This document shows, piece by piece, positions 11,584-22,756 of a stretch of DNA of 64,000 nt. The stretch's first letter is position 1, and each line of letters starts with the position of its first letter. The position numbers were made by a program, and so were the translations under genes. The DNA is taken from the NCBI GenBank assembly GCA_963921795.1, contig OY997640.1, forward strand, positions 5,493,496 to 5,557,495, read 5' to 3'. The stretch comes from Nannobrachium achirus. Taxonomy: Eukaryota; Chordata; Actinopteri; Myctophiformes; Myctophidae. The notes beneath the pieces were generated by a model that searched no databases, was not told the origin of the DNA, and was given only the letters and a program-made list of their open reading frames with translations.

Positions 11584-13039
11584 GAGAACACAGGAGGTAA
11601 TACAGCGAAAGTGGCCTTTCAGAGAACATAAGTATGGAAATCATGGATAACTGAACTCCATGTCACCTTATTACACATAAAAACCAGGCGCAAATGTTGA
11701 AACATCCACTGTCTGAATAAAAGTATGAACAACAGTGAATAACAATAGTGAAATTCTATTTCATGTTTATGATACATTTTCGTAATTGAGAAACAAATCA
11801 AAGGATAAGTGGGCACACTCAAGTTTTAGAACCTCTGGTGCTGGTGCTGTCCAGGGTGCTGGGTATTTGCTAACCCTTGGGCTTCTAGTGTTAGAGGACA
11901 GAGTTATAGGTTGCTAACCCGGCCTGTTGAGGCATATACAGTAAGTTTTCAAAGAGCTAAAGGATGGTTGTGCATCCTGTAGCATGGCTACCATTTAGTT
12001 AGTTTCTTTTTTTCTTTTGTTTTTGTAAATACTTCCATCTATCCATATTCTTCTGCTTATCTGGAGGCGGGTAGGTGAAGAAGAAGGCAGTAGCATCAAA
12101 CTAAGCAAACTACTTTTAAAATCAGTGACAGATCATACACTTTTATTCATAGTGTGTTCATGGATTTTAAATGTACAGGCAGTGGTTGGGGCCTTCATTA
12201 GTTAAACTGACATATTTCAAATACAGTATTATGTACATTTGTCAAAGTACTAGCTGTAGGTATGATTGATTGAATAAATGTGGATACAATAAAGTGACAA
12301 ATACGATTGAGGACGCCACCATACCTGTTTGCCCCCCAATTCACAAAGTCTACCTCTGACTCCCTTCTCCTTCAAGTGTAACATTTTGTTTTGTCATACT
12401 GCTGCATCATAGTGATATCATGTGATAGCTCCAGGGGAAAGCTCAGTTGACAGATTTAAATCCTTGACAATGTGAATAAACAGGGAAACGATTACATATT
12501 CATTCTCTTACTGGTTACTCGTCTGTTTTGATCTAAAGAGGTGACTTACTGTAACACACATACTGTACAACCACCACCTGTCTCATGAAGGGGACTCGCC
12601 ATCTGGTGACCAAAGTGGGAATAAACTTTAACCTTCCATTAAAACATTGAACAGCCTAGCTTTAACTTTGATCAAAACTAAGATTCTGCCCCAGATTTTG
12701 GCCAGTAGGACGCCCACCCACTTCATCTTTGTGGACAAACGAAAACCGACACAGCATAAAGAGGTACTAGTACTACGCAGGTGCCATACCACGTGAACTT
12801 TTCTGACACACGCACGCACCTCCACTGACTTCCAGTAAAACTGCTTCAAGATGGCATGCCGTTGACAAAAAAATAAAGTCCAAGTGCCATTTTAGGGGCC
12901 TTGCCCCTAAAATGACAATATTGCAGGCCTGGCATGCGGTATCAGAAAGCAGGTCAGCCAATCATGAACAAGGGCAGTCTCTTCAAAAGAGCTGTGCGCT
13001 TCAGAAAACAATTTCCAGTACAGGTACAAACTTCAGACG
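11584..13039. other. Upstream region of the NITR gene, no exon seen
   Basis: No exon was recognised. A clean hairpin (CATTTTAGGGGC with its complement) sits at about 12888-12914. The NITR promoter should lie in the last few hundred bases, but no confident TATA box was identified. Confidence 0.45.
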
Positions 13040-13079
13040 ATGACTCTTTGCGTCCTTTTTCTACTTCTGGTTGATATAA
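13040..13079 (+). CDS. nitr: NITR exon 1, signal peptide
   Basis: ATG opens MTLCVLFLLLVDI, a short hydrophobic leader, then one base and a GTGAGT donor. The split codon joins the next exon to give ISCDPAVTQ, the expected start of a mature NITR V domain. The 40-nt length and phase 1 equal those of the SLAM-like leader exons in this window. Confidence 0.85.
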
Positions 13080-13351
13080 GTGAGTATTTTTGACTTTACA
13101 CTTTGGGAGCATAACACTGGTGTGCAGACTCTTACTTTTCTTTACTTGTATAGGCCTACTGTTTATTAGTCCAGCACCCAGCCTATATGGCTTTAGGCGC
13201 CGTTCACACTGCGTTTTGGCAACGAGAATGACGCAAAAGGAAAAGTCCCATGGATCGAAAACAGAATGCGTTAACCACTCAGCCACCAAGCCACAACGCA
13301 AAGGAGGGCATTCAGTATGTATTAGTAGGAGAGAAAAAGCTTGTTGCTTCT

Positions 13352-14403
13352 TTTTTTTTTTGAACTTTGTTTTTATTTCAGTTTTGGCAACTTGTACAAA
13401 TATAATAAACATATTTTCACAACTGTTTTTTTTGTTTTTTTTTTCTTATACATTTTTCAGCTGTATACCACTTGTAGAAAAAAAAAAAGGAAATAGAGAT
13501 TATTTGGCAAAAAAGCAAACAAACAAACAGACCAAAAGCACATTCGAAAAACGCACATTAGGAATAGATGATACAGTAGAACAGTGTATTCTATGTGAAT
13601 TCTATGTGAATATGGCAGAGGAGAGAGAGTCTAAGTGGGAAGGTATTGAGAGAGCTGGGGCAGAATGAGAAATCAAAACATTTATATTTGAGGGAACAGA
13701 AGAAGTTTGATCCATCAAAATTGGTGTAGCTGGAGTCCATCTTTTAAAGAACAAGTCCGATTGAAGTCTTAGGGCGTAAGTAATTTGTTCCACTTGATAA
13801 ATTTCACGTACCTTAGCCACCCACATGTTGTATGTTGGAGGGTCCGGTTTCAACCACTTAATTGTAATACATTTTATGGCCGCTGTGAGTAGTATATGGA
13901 GTAAATATATTTTGGCTCTGCCCTCTATTCCCTCAGGTACCATTCCCAACAACATTACCATGGGATCTACATCAAAAGCTTGACCAAAGACTTCCTTCAG
14001 TGCCTCAGAGATCTCCTTCCAAAATAGTCTTAACTTGGGACAGGTCCAGAATATATGAGTGTGGTTACCAATATGTGCCCCGCAGTCCCTCCAGCACCTA
14101 TTAGAATGAGTCGGTCCCATTTTAGCCATAATCACCGGCGTCCTAAAAAATCTAGTTATCACTTTCCATTTAAATTCTCTCCAAGTATTCGAATTAGTTA
14201 CCAAGTGTGCTTCACTGCATATCTCTTCCCATTGATCTGATGGTATGTCTATACCCAATTCGGCTTCCCATTTTTCCTTTATATATGGAATTGTTAGGAG
14301 ACAGATCTAGAAAAAGTTGATAAAAGTCTCTAATTACCCTCCTCTCCTCATCAAATTCGAATATTAACAGAAGTTCTTCTATTGGGGTGGGTTTCATGGC
14401 ATT
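13352..14403 (-). mobile_element. 5'-truncated L1/Tx1-like LINE in NITR intron 1
   Basis: Minus-strand protein carries the L1 ORF2 C-terminal zinc-binding region: WREFKWKVITRFFRTP, then CWRDCGAHIGNHTHIFWTC and a WKEI block, followed by a long C-terminal tail. A frameshift lies near 14260. The 3' end is A-rich (at about 13352-13380). A 14-bp direct repeat, AGCTTGTTGCTTCT, flanks it at 13338-13351 and 14404-14417, the target-site duplication expected of L1. It is inserted within an older repeat that begins GGCGCCGTTCACACTG at about 13196. Confidence 0.85.
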
Positions 14404-14892
14404 AGCTTGTTGCTTCTTGCGTTTCTGTTGTTCACTCGGTGACATGGACACTACATACGGTAATTTCGGCTTCATATGAACGCCTGATAAAAAGGCAAAA
14501 CGCAACGGCAATATTCCGGGACCTCGCCATTTTCTCTACAGAGCGTTGCCGTATATATGGGGCCTTAGATGTGCGTGCCTTTTTGGCTGTTGTTCAGTCT
14601 TTTTCTTTTTTTTTTTTTCTTCATTGGGTGTGGTGAACACCATTTTAATTCACACTGATGATGAAGGCTGGACATACACAATGTTTGTCAACTTGTCAAT
14701 ATGAGGCATATCGAACAATAAAAAAGATGGACTTTTGTTTCTGAGTGCAGATTTTTTGGATAGGGAACCATTGGTCAGAGCACAGTGGTAGAGTTAAATT
14801 TCATGGTATAAAACCTGAAAGTCTGTATGATGTCTAACCCATTTAGAACAGGTACACATTATTGTGTATCATTATTTTATGCTTTAACTTTT

Positions 14893-14957
14893 GAAAAATA
14901 GCAGATATACAAGCTCACAGCGCTGCAAGCTTGTAGATCTGCTATTTTTGAAAAATC
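14893..14957. repeat. AGCAGATCTACAAGCTC-family hairpin
   Basis: Arms AAAATAGCAGATATACAAGC and their inverted match surround CTCACAGCGCTG. It is one of several related hairpins in the window (see findings). Confidence 0.7.
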
Positions 14958-15127
14958 TTGAAAATTAGAATTTTGACCCGATTCTATAAGTGTCTTTTGA
15001 ATCCTTCTAAACTTTTTTGAAAAACCTGTGTTTCTATGTCAGCAATCTGGCCAGCCATCGTCAAAGAAAAGGTCCTTTTCACTTCAACTGGAGCTCAGTT
15101 GGTCTGTTCTTGAGAGACTACTATGTC

Positions 15128-15364
15128 AGTGGTTCTCAAATGTTTTCATGTGAAGGACCCCCAAAATTATATTTATTTGGCCACGGACCCCCATCTCAAA
15201 ATATTTAGTTCCAGGGACCACCCAGAAGCAAAATCTGAGTTACAAACGTTCGCTTTGAAAATACATATAAGATTTGCACACATTTTCACAACTTTTTCAA
15301 AAAATAGCAGATCTACAAGCTCGCAGCGCGGCTGTGAGCTTGTATATCTGCTATTTTTCACTGG
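15128..15364. mobile_element. hAT-type MITE fragment
   Basis: Begins CAGTGGTTCTCAAATG followed by AAGGACCCCC, a common hAT end, and ends near a CACTGGTT. It contains another GATCTACAAGCTCGC hairpin at about 15299-15358. It lies directly before the NITR ectodomain exon. Confidence 0.5.
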
Positions 15365-15446
15365 TTAAAGCATTCAATAATTCTAGGCAGACCATTATGT
15401 TCATGATCAATGACACAGTCTCTGAATGTGAACATTTATCTTCCAG

Positions 15447-16151
15447 GCTGTGATCCAGCTGTTACTCAACCTTCAGTCCTGCACCAGGACAGTGGAGTCA
15501 TCACAGCCAAGGTTGGAGAGTCGGTGACTTTGAAATGCTTCTACCGAGAGAATGCCGAGATGCTTCTCCTGTGGTACCAGCAAGCTATGGGAAATAAACA
15601 TCAGCTTATATCAACCGCCATGAAGCATGTCCAAATGCCAACGTTTTACAATGAGTTCAAGAACTTGAATTTCTCTGGAAGAAACGAAGGGGGAATAAGC
15701 CGTCTCACAATCAACGACCTCCGCCTGTCAGATTCGGCTACATATTACTGCACGATGACAGGTACCATCGCTGCGGTTACATTCACCCAAGGTGTCTTCC
15801 TTAATGTCCAGGGTACCCATTCCAACACCCAGGACATTACTCAGCAGCCAGTAACAGAGTCAGTCCAGATAGGAAACTGTGTGACACTGAACTGCACAGT
15901 ACACACTGACACCTGTGACAGAGAACACCCCACAGTCTACTGATTCAGAGATGGCAGATCACAGCTTGGAATGGTTTATTCCCATGTCGGGCAGTGCAAA
16001 GAGCCTTCCAAAGCGCAATCCACCAAACACAGCTGTGTCTATCGCCTCCCTGTGGAGAATGTGACCGTGGCTGATGCTGGAACCTACTACTGTGCTGTAG
16101 CCTCATGCGGACGCATACTGTTTGGAAATGGAACAAGAGTGGAGATTGTGG
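15447..16151 (+). CDS. nitr: NITR exon 2, V and I ectodomains (contains TGA)
   Basis: The exon follows a TTCCAG acceptor and ends before GTAAGT. The V domain has canonical cysteines at exon residues 30 (TLKCF) and 101 (SATYYC), with W42 in LLLWYQQ and a degraded J-like stretch (TFTQGVFLNV). The I domain follows without an intron: LNCTVH, extra cysteines typical of NITR I domains, DAGTYYC, then FGNGTRVEIV, a good J-like motif. Both domains in one exon, with J-like ends, separates this from conventional TCR/Ig genes and from SLAM genes. Codon TGA at 15941-15943 interrupts the I domain; the frame is otherwise continuous from 15447 to 16151. Confidence 0.9.
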
Positions 16152-16279
16152 GTAAGTACTTATCCTAGATCTTGGGTCTTCAACAGGGGGTCCGGGACCC
16201 TTAGGGGATCCTCAGAGTTACTACAGGGGGTCCTCCAAATCTTTGAAAGATAGAAAGTTTTTTTTTCTCCTTTTTTATA

Positions 16280-16555
16280 TTAAAGGTGATACACCATGAA
16301 ATTTCACTTTTCCTATTTTAAAACCTTTTTTTGGGGTCCCACTAGCACCTTCTATCCTCACAAAGTCCCATTTCTGACTGTTGTGTCTTTCTCTGGTTTT
16401 GAGAAGGCGAAGGTTAAAAGTATCCCACAGGTTCTCAAAACAGGCTATCCAGATTTGCTGCCGATTGTGACGTCATCTGCCGATTGTGACGTCATCATAA
16501 AAAAAAATCAAAAAATGTTCTTTTAAAAAAAAAATCACACCCGTGTGAAGTGGAG

Positions 16556-16621
<66 letters not shown>

Positions 16622-17454
16622 ATCATGTGTACCGATTTTTGTGACATTTGAAGAAAATATGTAGGAAAAGGAGCAAAAAGTGTGTTTTGGAGAAAATTCA
16701 AGATGGCGGAAAATCTATCATGGCGCAAATGGGCGTGGCCTATATGAGGAGATGCGTCATGACCCAAGGAATCCAGGGAAAAAATATTTTTAATTTTCCG
16801 ACCTACGGTTCAAGAGTTACAGGCCAAAACGTAAAGTGGGGTGTTATGGCGCCACCATGCGGCCAAATGACACAATTATTTTTTATTTAATCCTTGAAAT
16901 CATTATGAACCTCCTCTCCAAGTCTTGAAACTCTAGCCCCTATGGTTTGCGAGAGACAAATAATTGAATGTGAGTTTTTGCGATTCCCATTATAAGTCAA
17001 TGGGGAAAATTAATTCACTAATAAATTAATATCAATTAAACTATTGAACCTTTCTCTTAGCAAGTTACTAGCCCACGATTCCCGAGTAAGCCTGTCGATT
17101 TGACATATGGCGCGAGTGTGTGGTGGCAAAACTGTGGGACTAGTAGCGTGCCGAAGTTTAGGAAGTTCAGGCTACATACACACACACAGACAGACAGACA
17201 GACAGACAGACCCACACGGCCACGTATAGGGAGCCTGTGCTTCACACAGCTCCAAAAATGTTTTTTCAAAAAGATTTGGGGGGGGGGGGGGGGGGGGGGG
17301 GTGGCGCAGTTCAGGCCAAAGGTGGTACTGCAAAAAATGAGAGAGGCTCTCTATTCAGGAGTGGTAATTTAGCCTCAAACCTTTTGGAAAACGTTTTTGG
17401 GACATAAACAATATGACATAAATACTTTTTAAATGCATGGTGTATCACCTTTAA
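16280..17454. mobile_element. TTAA-flanked MITE nested in the hAT element
   Basis: Both ends read TTAAAGGTGATACACCATG inward. It contains a (TG)n run (about 16556-16620), an ACAG run (about 17185) and a G24 tract (about 17278-17301). It could be a deletion derivative of a piggyBac- or Kolobok-type transposon. Confidence 0.8.
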
Positions 17455-17494
17455 GCACTTGAACCCTAGTGTCCATATTCTGAGAACTTTAGGC

Positions 17495-17605
17495 AAAAAT
17501 ATCAGATCTACAAGCTCACAATGCCTCGCAGATCTACAAGCTCACAACGGCTCGCGCCTCGCAGCGCGAGGCATTGTGAGCTTGTAGATCAGATATTTTT
17601 AGCAA
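17495..17605. repeat. Double GATCTACAAGCTCACA hairpin
   Basis: Two forward copies of AGATCTACAAGCTCACAA are followed by an inverted copy, with a GCGCGAGGC-rich loop. Together they can form one long imperfect stem. Confidence 0.75.
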
Positions 17606-17896
17606 AGAGCTTTGGTGCAGAGGGGTAAAAGAGCAGACTAAGTACAGAGTGAAAGGTCAAGTTCATCAAGTATGGATGGTTCAAGGGGTTAAATATCTGA
17701 AAACCCAAATCTCTGAAAAGGTTGTGGGTGTCCCTGCTTCATCTCTCGCTTAACTAAGGGGTCCTTGGCCTGAAAACATTGAAGACCCCTGTACTAGATC
17801 TTGAATGCTAGTGCAAAAGTTAACATGGCTGTAGTGAGGTGCCGAATACAGGAAACAAACTTTAAAAAGGTTCAATGTGATGTTATTTTTAATTTT

Positions 17897-18582
17897 TTAA
17901 CTCATCTGGTGCCGATCCCGAACTAGTTCGGCTTTATTTCAATCCAATACAATCTTTTTTTTATTAATTCACTTACCCCGAGCTGCTTGTAGAGTCGTGG
18001 GTGGTCCTGGCTCGCTAGCCGCTAGCCAGCTAGCCGTTCTACTCTGTCCGACGATATATTCCATTAAAAATGGTTTAAAATACATTTTTGAGCTCCCCAA
18101 TGTTCACCCGATGTTCGGCGCCGCTTCCGATGAGTACACGAGTGTGCCGATCCCGAAGTAGTTCGGCTTTATTTAATTAAATGAATGAAATGATAAGAGG
18201 CCTTCTGAAGCCTGGCTTGATTTTTGTAGCTACTAGCCGAAAGCTAACAACGTCCCGGCCGGCCGTAATTTGCGAACGCAATCGCCAATCTCCGCCTAAT
18301 CCAATGAAAGACTGCATCTTTAAAGGCTTATATCTCTTTTTTGTGTTTTAGGAAAGCGGCGCGAGGTTTATTTACGGCGAAATCGCCCAAAAATGATCTT
18401 TTAGATGACAAAATGGGAATAGCCATTCTGTTAGCATCTTCATCCGGGACATTTCCATGCCGTGCATCAACGTGAGCACGTCAGGTCCTGGAAGCTGAAG
18501 TCCTGGAAGCTAAAGCGCTGGCCTATGAGAGATGCGCTGGCATTCTTTGGCCCCTAGAGGGCGCTGGCACGCAAAGAGTTAA
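17897..18582. mobile_element. TTAA-flanked element with CCGAACTAGTTCGG repeats
   Basis: Ends are TTAACTC-type inverted termini. The phrase GCCGATCCCGAA(C/G)TAGTTCGG occurs twice (about 17910 and 18140). It lies in NITR intron 2 downstream of the hAT element. Confidence 0.6.
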
Positions 18583-18808
18583 TGTTTCGGCCGACTGGCC
18601 TATCATTCTGATAAAGGCCAGCAGGCTGAAATCAGTGAAATGTCAATACATTACTTCATATGGAGCCGATGTGTGACACATTTGTTATTCTTTTAAACAT
18701 CCTGAATGACTCACAACATTAATGCCTGAATAAATAATTCCATAATTGTACAAAAGAAAAAATAAATGAAAGGATATGCTTGCTTACCTTGGTGTTCAAT
18801 CTAAACAG

Positions 18809-18937
18809 ACGTGGCCACGGTGTCTCTGCTCGTGGTGTATGGACTGGGTGCAGCTTTGGCAGTTGCCTTGATCTCAATCTTTGTCTTATCTTCCATCCTT
18901 TACAACATGGACAAGAAAAGATGCCCTGAGGGCAGAG
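18809..18937 (+). CDS. nitr: NITR exon 3, transmembrane segment
   Basis: The acceptor AAACAG precedes an exon encoding a ~25-residue hydrophobic helix starting VSLLVVYGLGAALAVA, with no charged residue inside. A basic stop-transfer DKKR follows. It is phase 1 at both ends, matching its neighbours. Lack of a TM charge argues against an activating, adaptor-pairing NITR. Confidence 0.88.
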
Positions 18938-19017
18938 GTAGGTGGCATTCGACAAGTGAAATCTTCATTTATTATTCAAGCTGCATCAGTTACTCACTCA
19001 TTGTCTTTTATATGCAG

Positions 19018-19061
19018 AGAATACTTCTCATCCAAGAAGTTCTGCAGCCTGTGATTCTGAG
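19018..19061 (+). CDS. nitr: NITR exon 4, juxtamembrane tail
   Basis: The 44-nt exon between TATGCAG and GTGAGT encodes ENTSHPRSSAACDSE and changes the phase from 1 to 0, as the next exon needs. It has no signalling motif. Confidence 0.75.
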
Positions 19062-19222
19062 GTGAGTATTATCTTCAAATTCAGTCACGTTCAGACACCC
19101 AAATGTAACCCCACTACAGCATCACAAGATTGGAAAGTTAAAATGTCTACTCTGATCATATTTGTGCATTATTCACCCATTTCCTTTGATCTCACATTAC
19201 GTCCTGTTGTCTGTCTCGTCAG

Positions 19223-19336
19223 GGCAGAGATGCTGACGACCTCCATTACGCTGCTGTGAGTGTGAACAATAACGGCAGACTAAGAAGACAAAGGGACAGA
19301 GAAGATGTTTGTGTCTACTCTGGAGTTAGACAATAG
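19223..19336 (+). CDS. nitr: NITR exon 5, cytoplasmic tail with ITIM
   Basis: Begins GRDADDLHYAAVSVNN and ends VYSGVRQ before TAG. LHYAAV fits the ITIM consensus (I/V/L/S-x-Y-x-x-L/V), which recruits SHP-type phosphatases when phosphorylated. CVYSGV is a weaker second tyrosine site. The layout is that of inhibitory NITRs. Confidence 0.88.
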   Translation, partial: GRDADDLHYAAVSVNNNGRLRRQRDREDVCVYSGVRQ

Positions 19337-19373
19337 AACTAATTAGAGTGGAAAGGTATTCTCATCAGTCCCT

Positions 19374-19784
19374 GTTAAAGGGAAGAACCACCCATTTTCA
19401 ACAATGAACTGTCATTAATATACCTTTCAGGGTTTCCTGCAGAAAAAAGTCTTGACCAGGGGGGGATCTAAGCGTGTGCGCCGACATTTTTTGATAATTA
19501 ATTAATTAATTAGAGTAATTAATTCACTTAATTTTTAATATTAATTCTTATTTTTGCCCTATAAAAACACATGAATGTGCCCATGATGACGGAAAACACA
19601 ACTACATGCTTTGAGTTGAAATAAGAAATGCCCGGCCCCCCCTTCTGTGTTGCCTAGAACTGGAGGATTGATTGTGGGGTTTGTATTGCAAAGTACACCG
19701 TGATGACATCATCACGGTGTACTTTGCAAGCCAAACCCCCAAATCAATCCTTCAATGTTGAAAATGGGTGTTTCTCCCCTTTAA
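19374..19784. mobile_element. TTAA-flanked MITE in the NITR 3' UTR
   Basis: Left end TTAAAGGGAAGAACCACCC and right end GGGTGTTTCTCCCCTTTAA are inverted. An internal near-perfect hairpin (about 19668-19747, GCAAAGTACACCGTGATGA arms) lies inside. Being 38 bp after the stop codon, it should be part of the mRNA if the site at 19923 is used. Confidence 0.75.
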
Positions 19785-19922
19785 GCTTTGTTATTAGTGA
19801 ACAGTTTAGACTTCATTCATTCCATGTAAGCTTCATTGCAGCCCCAAAAGTCAAATGACCTGAATTATGAGACATTTATTTTATTTGTAATGGCCAATGT
19901 ACAATATAATGCAATATGTCTC

Positions 19923-19928
19923 AATAAA
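19923..19928 (+). terminator. NITR polyadenylation signal AATAAA
   Basis: First clear AATAAA after the NITR stop codon, about 590 bp downstream and beyond the MITE. Confidence 0.5.
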
Positions 19929-19984
19929 AATAATCAGAATGCGGTGTACTGACTGTGGGCAGAAGTCACAGGGTAGCTACAGTC

Positions 19985-21580
19985 GTTATCCCACAGAGAG
20001 ATAGGACAGGAAGTCAGGCCTGCAGCTTCAATGTCACAGCAACTTACAGCCTAGAGGAGACAATCTGATAATATGTAGCCTACTTACTACGATTGACGTG
20101 AGTTGATATGTCATTGTGAATTTTCATACTGAAACAAATAAACATGCTGAAACAAATCACTGCACTACTGTCCACATCACATTCTCAGTAGCTTGTGCTA
20201 CTGAGTAATAATTGTTATATCAGACACTGTACAATAGCCTATATATCTATCCAAACAAAAAGCTGTTACTGTATGGAGTGAAATCCTTCTGACCTTTAAA
20301 AACTAAAAACACCACACACTAGGCCTACATAATTATTGTACAATCCCAAGCTGTATTGTCCTACACCCAAAAACAAAGCTTCATTTAATTTAATTTGTAT
20401 TTATTCCATTTATGATTTTACATGATTACATTCCTTATTTTTTCTTTTACATAATCCACAAAATCAAATAGGAGCAGGAAGAAGATACACATTCATCCTC
20501 ACACAGGATGCTTTACCAGGTACAGATGGCCGTGGTCCATCACTATGTTGCATTGCACTGTAGGCGTATATGTCTTTCGCTGCATTAAACTCTGCAGTGT
20601 TATTCAGAATTGTGTGTGCTTTCACACACAACCTCTTCATACTAATGAAGGAGCCTTGAGCCTCGACAAATAAAGATGTTTTATTCCCAAGAATGTTGTT
20701 GAGTTGACAAACAAATTGACGGTTATAATAACAAAAAGCGGTGACACAAGAAACCTTTTAAATTCAACCGGCACATTTTCTAAAAAAAAGAATAAGCAGG
20801 TGGAGTGGTAGAGTGCTGTATGAATGATGTTCATCACACCATATAGCTATATTAATAAAATAATAAGCACAAAGCGGCCATGATTTGAGGAGAACAGACA
20901 GAGAGCTTGTGTAAAGGCTCTGGAGGTTCTGGGTCATTGGTCAAATACAAAGCACAGCGGAAACCTGTTTTGTTTTGGTGTGTTGACACCACCGCTCACT
21001 GTGTGGGCGATCGTCATGATATAGGCTATGGGAACAGACAAGACACACATCAATTGGTGTCTTTCTTTGAACCAGGCAGTCCAAATGCAAACAAATATGT
21101 ATGTTTGCATTTCTTACTAATTGAGTACCTGAGACAAATAACAGTCTAAGTACATATTTATTTATTTTTCAATATAGATATGTTTTGATTTACCAGACTG
21201 TAAGCCACAAACTAGTCATTTCTAAACTGTTAAATTGTTAATGCACTCCCCCCTCATTTTGTTAAAGTGTCTGTTTTAATGTTATCTGCTCCCTTTGACT
21301 GCTGAATATTGCTTGTACGGACTTATACTGTTGTTCCACAAACTGTTGGAGATAAACTGTGTTTCCACTTTCCATAAGTATTATGTCTTATAATTACTAA
21401 TATATATGAGTTAAGTAAAACAAATCTAATTCAGCTAAATGAGGGGGAGTGCATTCATAATTTAACAGATTAAAAACTTAAAAGTCCAAACACACCACAC
21501 CAAATGTGGAAGAAGGAAGTGATCCAGAAAAATGACAATTCATTGAATAATAAAGTTCATATGGTAACTGTAAGCAGTAT
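19985..21580. other. Interval without a recognised gene
   Basis: AT-rich, with several TAGCCTA/TAGGCCTA sites (for example 20320) and no exon signal supported on either strand. Confidence 0.5.
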
Positions 21581-21591
21581 GGAAGGAACGT

Positions 21592-21597
21592 TTTATT
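21592..21597 (-). terminator. Minus-strand AATAAA after ITIM tail exon
   Basis: AATAAA read on the minus strand, about 15 bp beyond the TGA of the tail exon at 21613; it supports that exon being a genuine 3' terminal exon. Confidence 0.5.
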
Positions 21598-21612
21598 CCA
21601 TGTTTTGATGCC

Positions 21613-21720
21613 TCACTGTGGAGTAACGATGAGCTTTCTGTGTCTTTGTCTCCTGGACGTCCTGGTTGAGTTGTGGTTGAAGCTCAGAGCTGCATACTGC
21701 AACCTGTCTGCTGCTTCACC
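21613..21720 (-). CDS. Isolated NITR-type ITIM tail exon
   Basis: On the minus strand a CTCCTGCAG acceptor opens a 36-codon terminal exon reading GEAADRLQYAALSFNHNSTR, then a basic run and a stop. LQYAAL is a perfect ITIM. The layout copies the terminal NITR exon at 19223-19336 (GRDADDLHYAAVSVNN), including phase 0 entry. No NITR V, I or TM exon was seen upstream of it on this strand; the nearest minus-strand body is the SLAM-like receptor at 23.2-24.2 kb, whose TM exon ends in phase 2. It is therefore either a remnant of a deleted NITR or the tail of a chimeric transcript needing a bridging exon. Confidence 0.7.
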   Translation of the reverse strand, partial: GEAADRLQYAALSFNHNSTRTSRRQRHRKLIVTPQ

Positions 21721-21980
21721 CTGCAGGAGAGTGGAGGGATACGTGTTATTCTGTGGTGTTAACACAAGGGGGAGATGGGGGTAAGTCACAAGATAATATA
21801 CATGAGAAGACTTTAATTTGTCTCTTCAGTCAGATATTCTGAAGACCAACCTATATATATCCAGTATGCTTGATATACAACAGCCAGTGAAATAAGATTG
21901 AAGAGGGGACTATTTTTCACAGCAAGCATTGCAATGTTGTGCCATGTTCCACAAAAATGTGCAAACAACAATAATACAAT

Positions 21981-21983
<3 letters not shown>

Positions 21984-22060
<77 letters not shown>
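21984..22060. repeat. (CA)n-(TA)n compound microsatellite
   Basis: About 29 CA units followed by TA units. Confidence 0.95.
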
Positions 22061-22061
<1 letters not shown>

Positions 22062-22574
22062 TAGCCACTGACCACCTCGCCCTCAAGAGGCCTTTCCTCT
22101 TGCCATGATACAGTTGTAAATACTTTACAACCAGTGGTGCTTTGGGATTTTTCTTCCGGGCGGACGGTCATTTATTGACGTCACGTGCACGCGCGTGCAC
22201 GCGCCTCTAGAGGCTATTTAGATAGAAAGGATGTCAGCAGATCTAATGGTGGGAAAACAATAGTTTTCTAGTCTTAATTACATTTGCATTGTTACTTAAG
22301 ATTTTATGTTCTACTTTCTTTTAATTCATTTAGAAAATACAGCGCTGCAGCAGTAGGATAGATTAACAAAGTTTGGCTTGAACGAATCTCAAACACTAAA
22401 TACCACAGTAATATGGAGCCATGTATGAGGACACACACAAATCGACACATGCACATGCAGTCACAGCTGGAAACCTAGGTGTTAGGCTATATATCCATAT
22501 GAATAGAGGCTTGAGGACGCACACACATTCACCACTAGAAACCTGTTATGCAAGTAGCCACTGATTAAAGTATT

Positions 22575-22740
22575 GCTTGTAGTTATCGCGGATTCGCGGG
22601 GTGGGGGGTTGTCGCGGCGGCGGCTCTCGCGGGGGGTATGCACGCGTTTACACGGTCGTGCACCGTTCGGTGCCGTCCATGCGCGTGCATGTGGGGAAAT
22701 ATTTCCGGCCACACGGCGTCCGGTCCCGTCCGGCCCCCAA
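22575..22740. other. Small GC- and CpG-rich block
   Basis: Sharp rise in CpG (GCGGCGGCGGCT, CACGCG, GGCCGG) inside AT-rich surroundings, bordered at 22757 by a LINE. The origin is unknown; it is too short for a typical CpG island but could be one truncated by the LINE. Confidence 0.5.
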
Positions 22741-22756
22741 AGCACTACTGTTTACA

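Larger units (their letters stand above)
16171..17791. mobile_element. hAT element in NITR intron 2
   Basis: The ends are imperfect inverted repeats (CTTGGGTCTTCAA and TTGAAGACCCCTG). Flanking 8-bp near-repeats TCCTAGAT and TACTAGAT fit a hAT duplication. The interior holds GGGGTCC-rich ends, a nested TTAA MITE and a double hairpin. Confidence 0.7.
13040..19336 (+). pseudogene. nitr: Novel immune-type receptor (NITR), five exons, one in-frame stop
   Basis: Exons are at 13040-13079 (leader), 15447-16151 (V and I domains), 18809-18937 (TM), 19018-19061 and 19223-19336 (tail). All junctions have GT donors and AG acceptors, and phases agree (1,1,1,0). NITRs are teleost leukocyte receptors with a rearrangement-free V domain, an intermediate I domain with a J-like motif, and often ITIM tails; they are thought to be NK-receptor analogues. 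This copy has all those parts and no charged residue in the TM segment, as expected of an inhibitory type. The only defect seen is TGA at 15941-15943, in the I domain, where VYWF is expected (TGG to TGA). It may be a pseudogene, a null allele or a base-call error. Introns carry an L1 fragment, a hAT element and several TTAA MITEs. Confidence 0.88.

Noticed and set aside
16495-16890. Frames across the (TG)n and flanks in NITR intron 2
   Set aside because: They fall inside a TTAA MITE nested in a hAT element and have no family resemblance.
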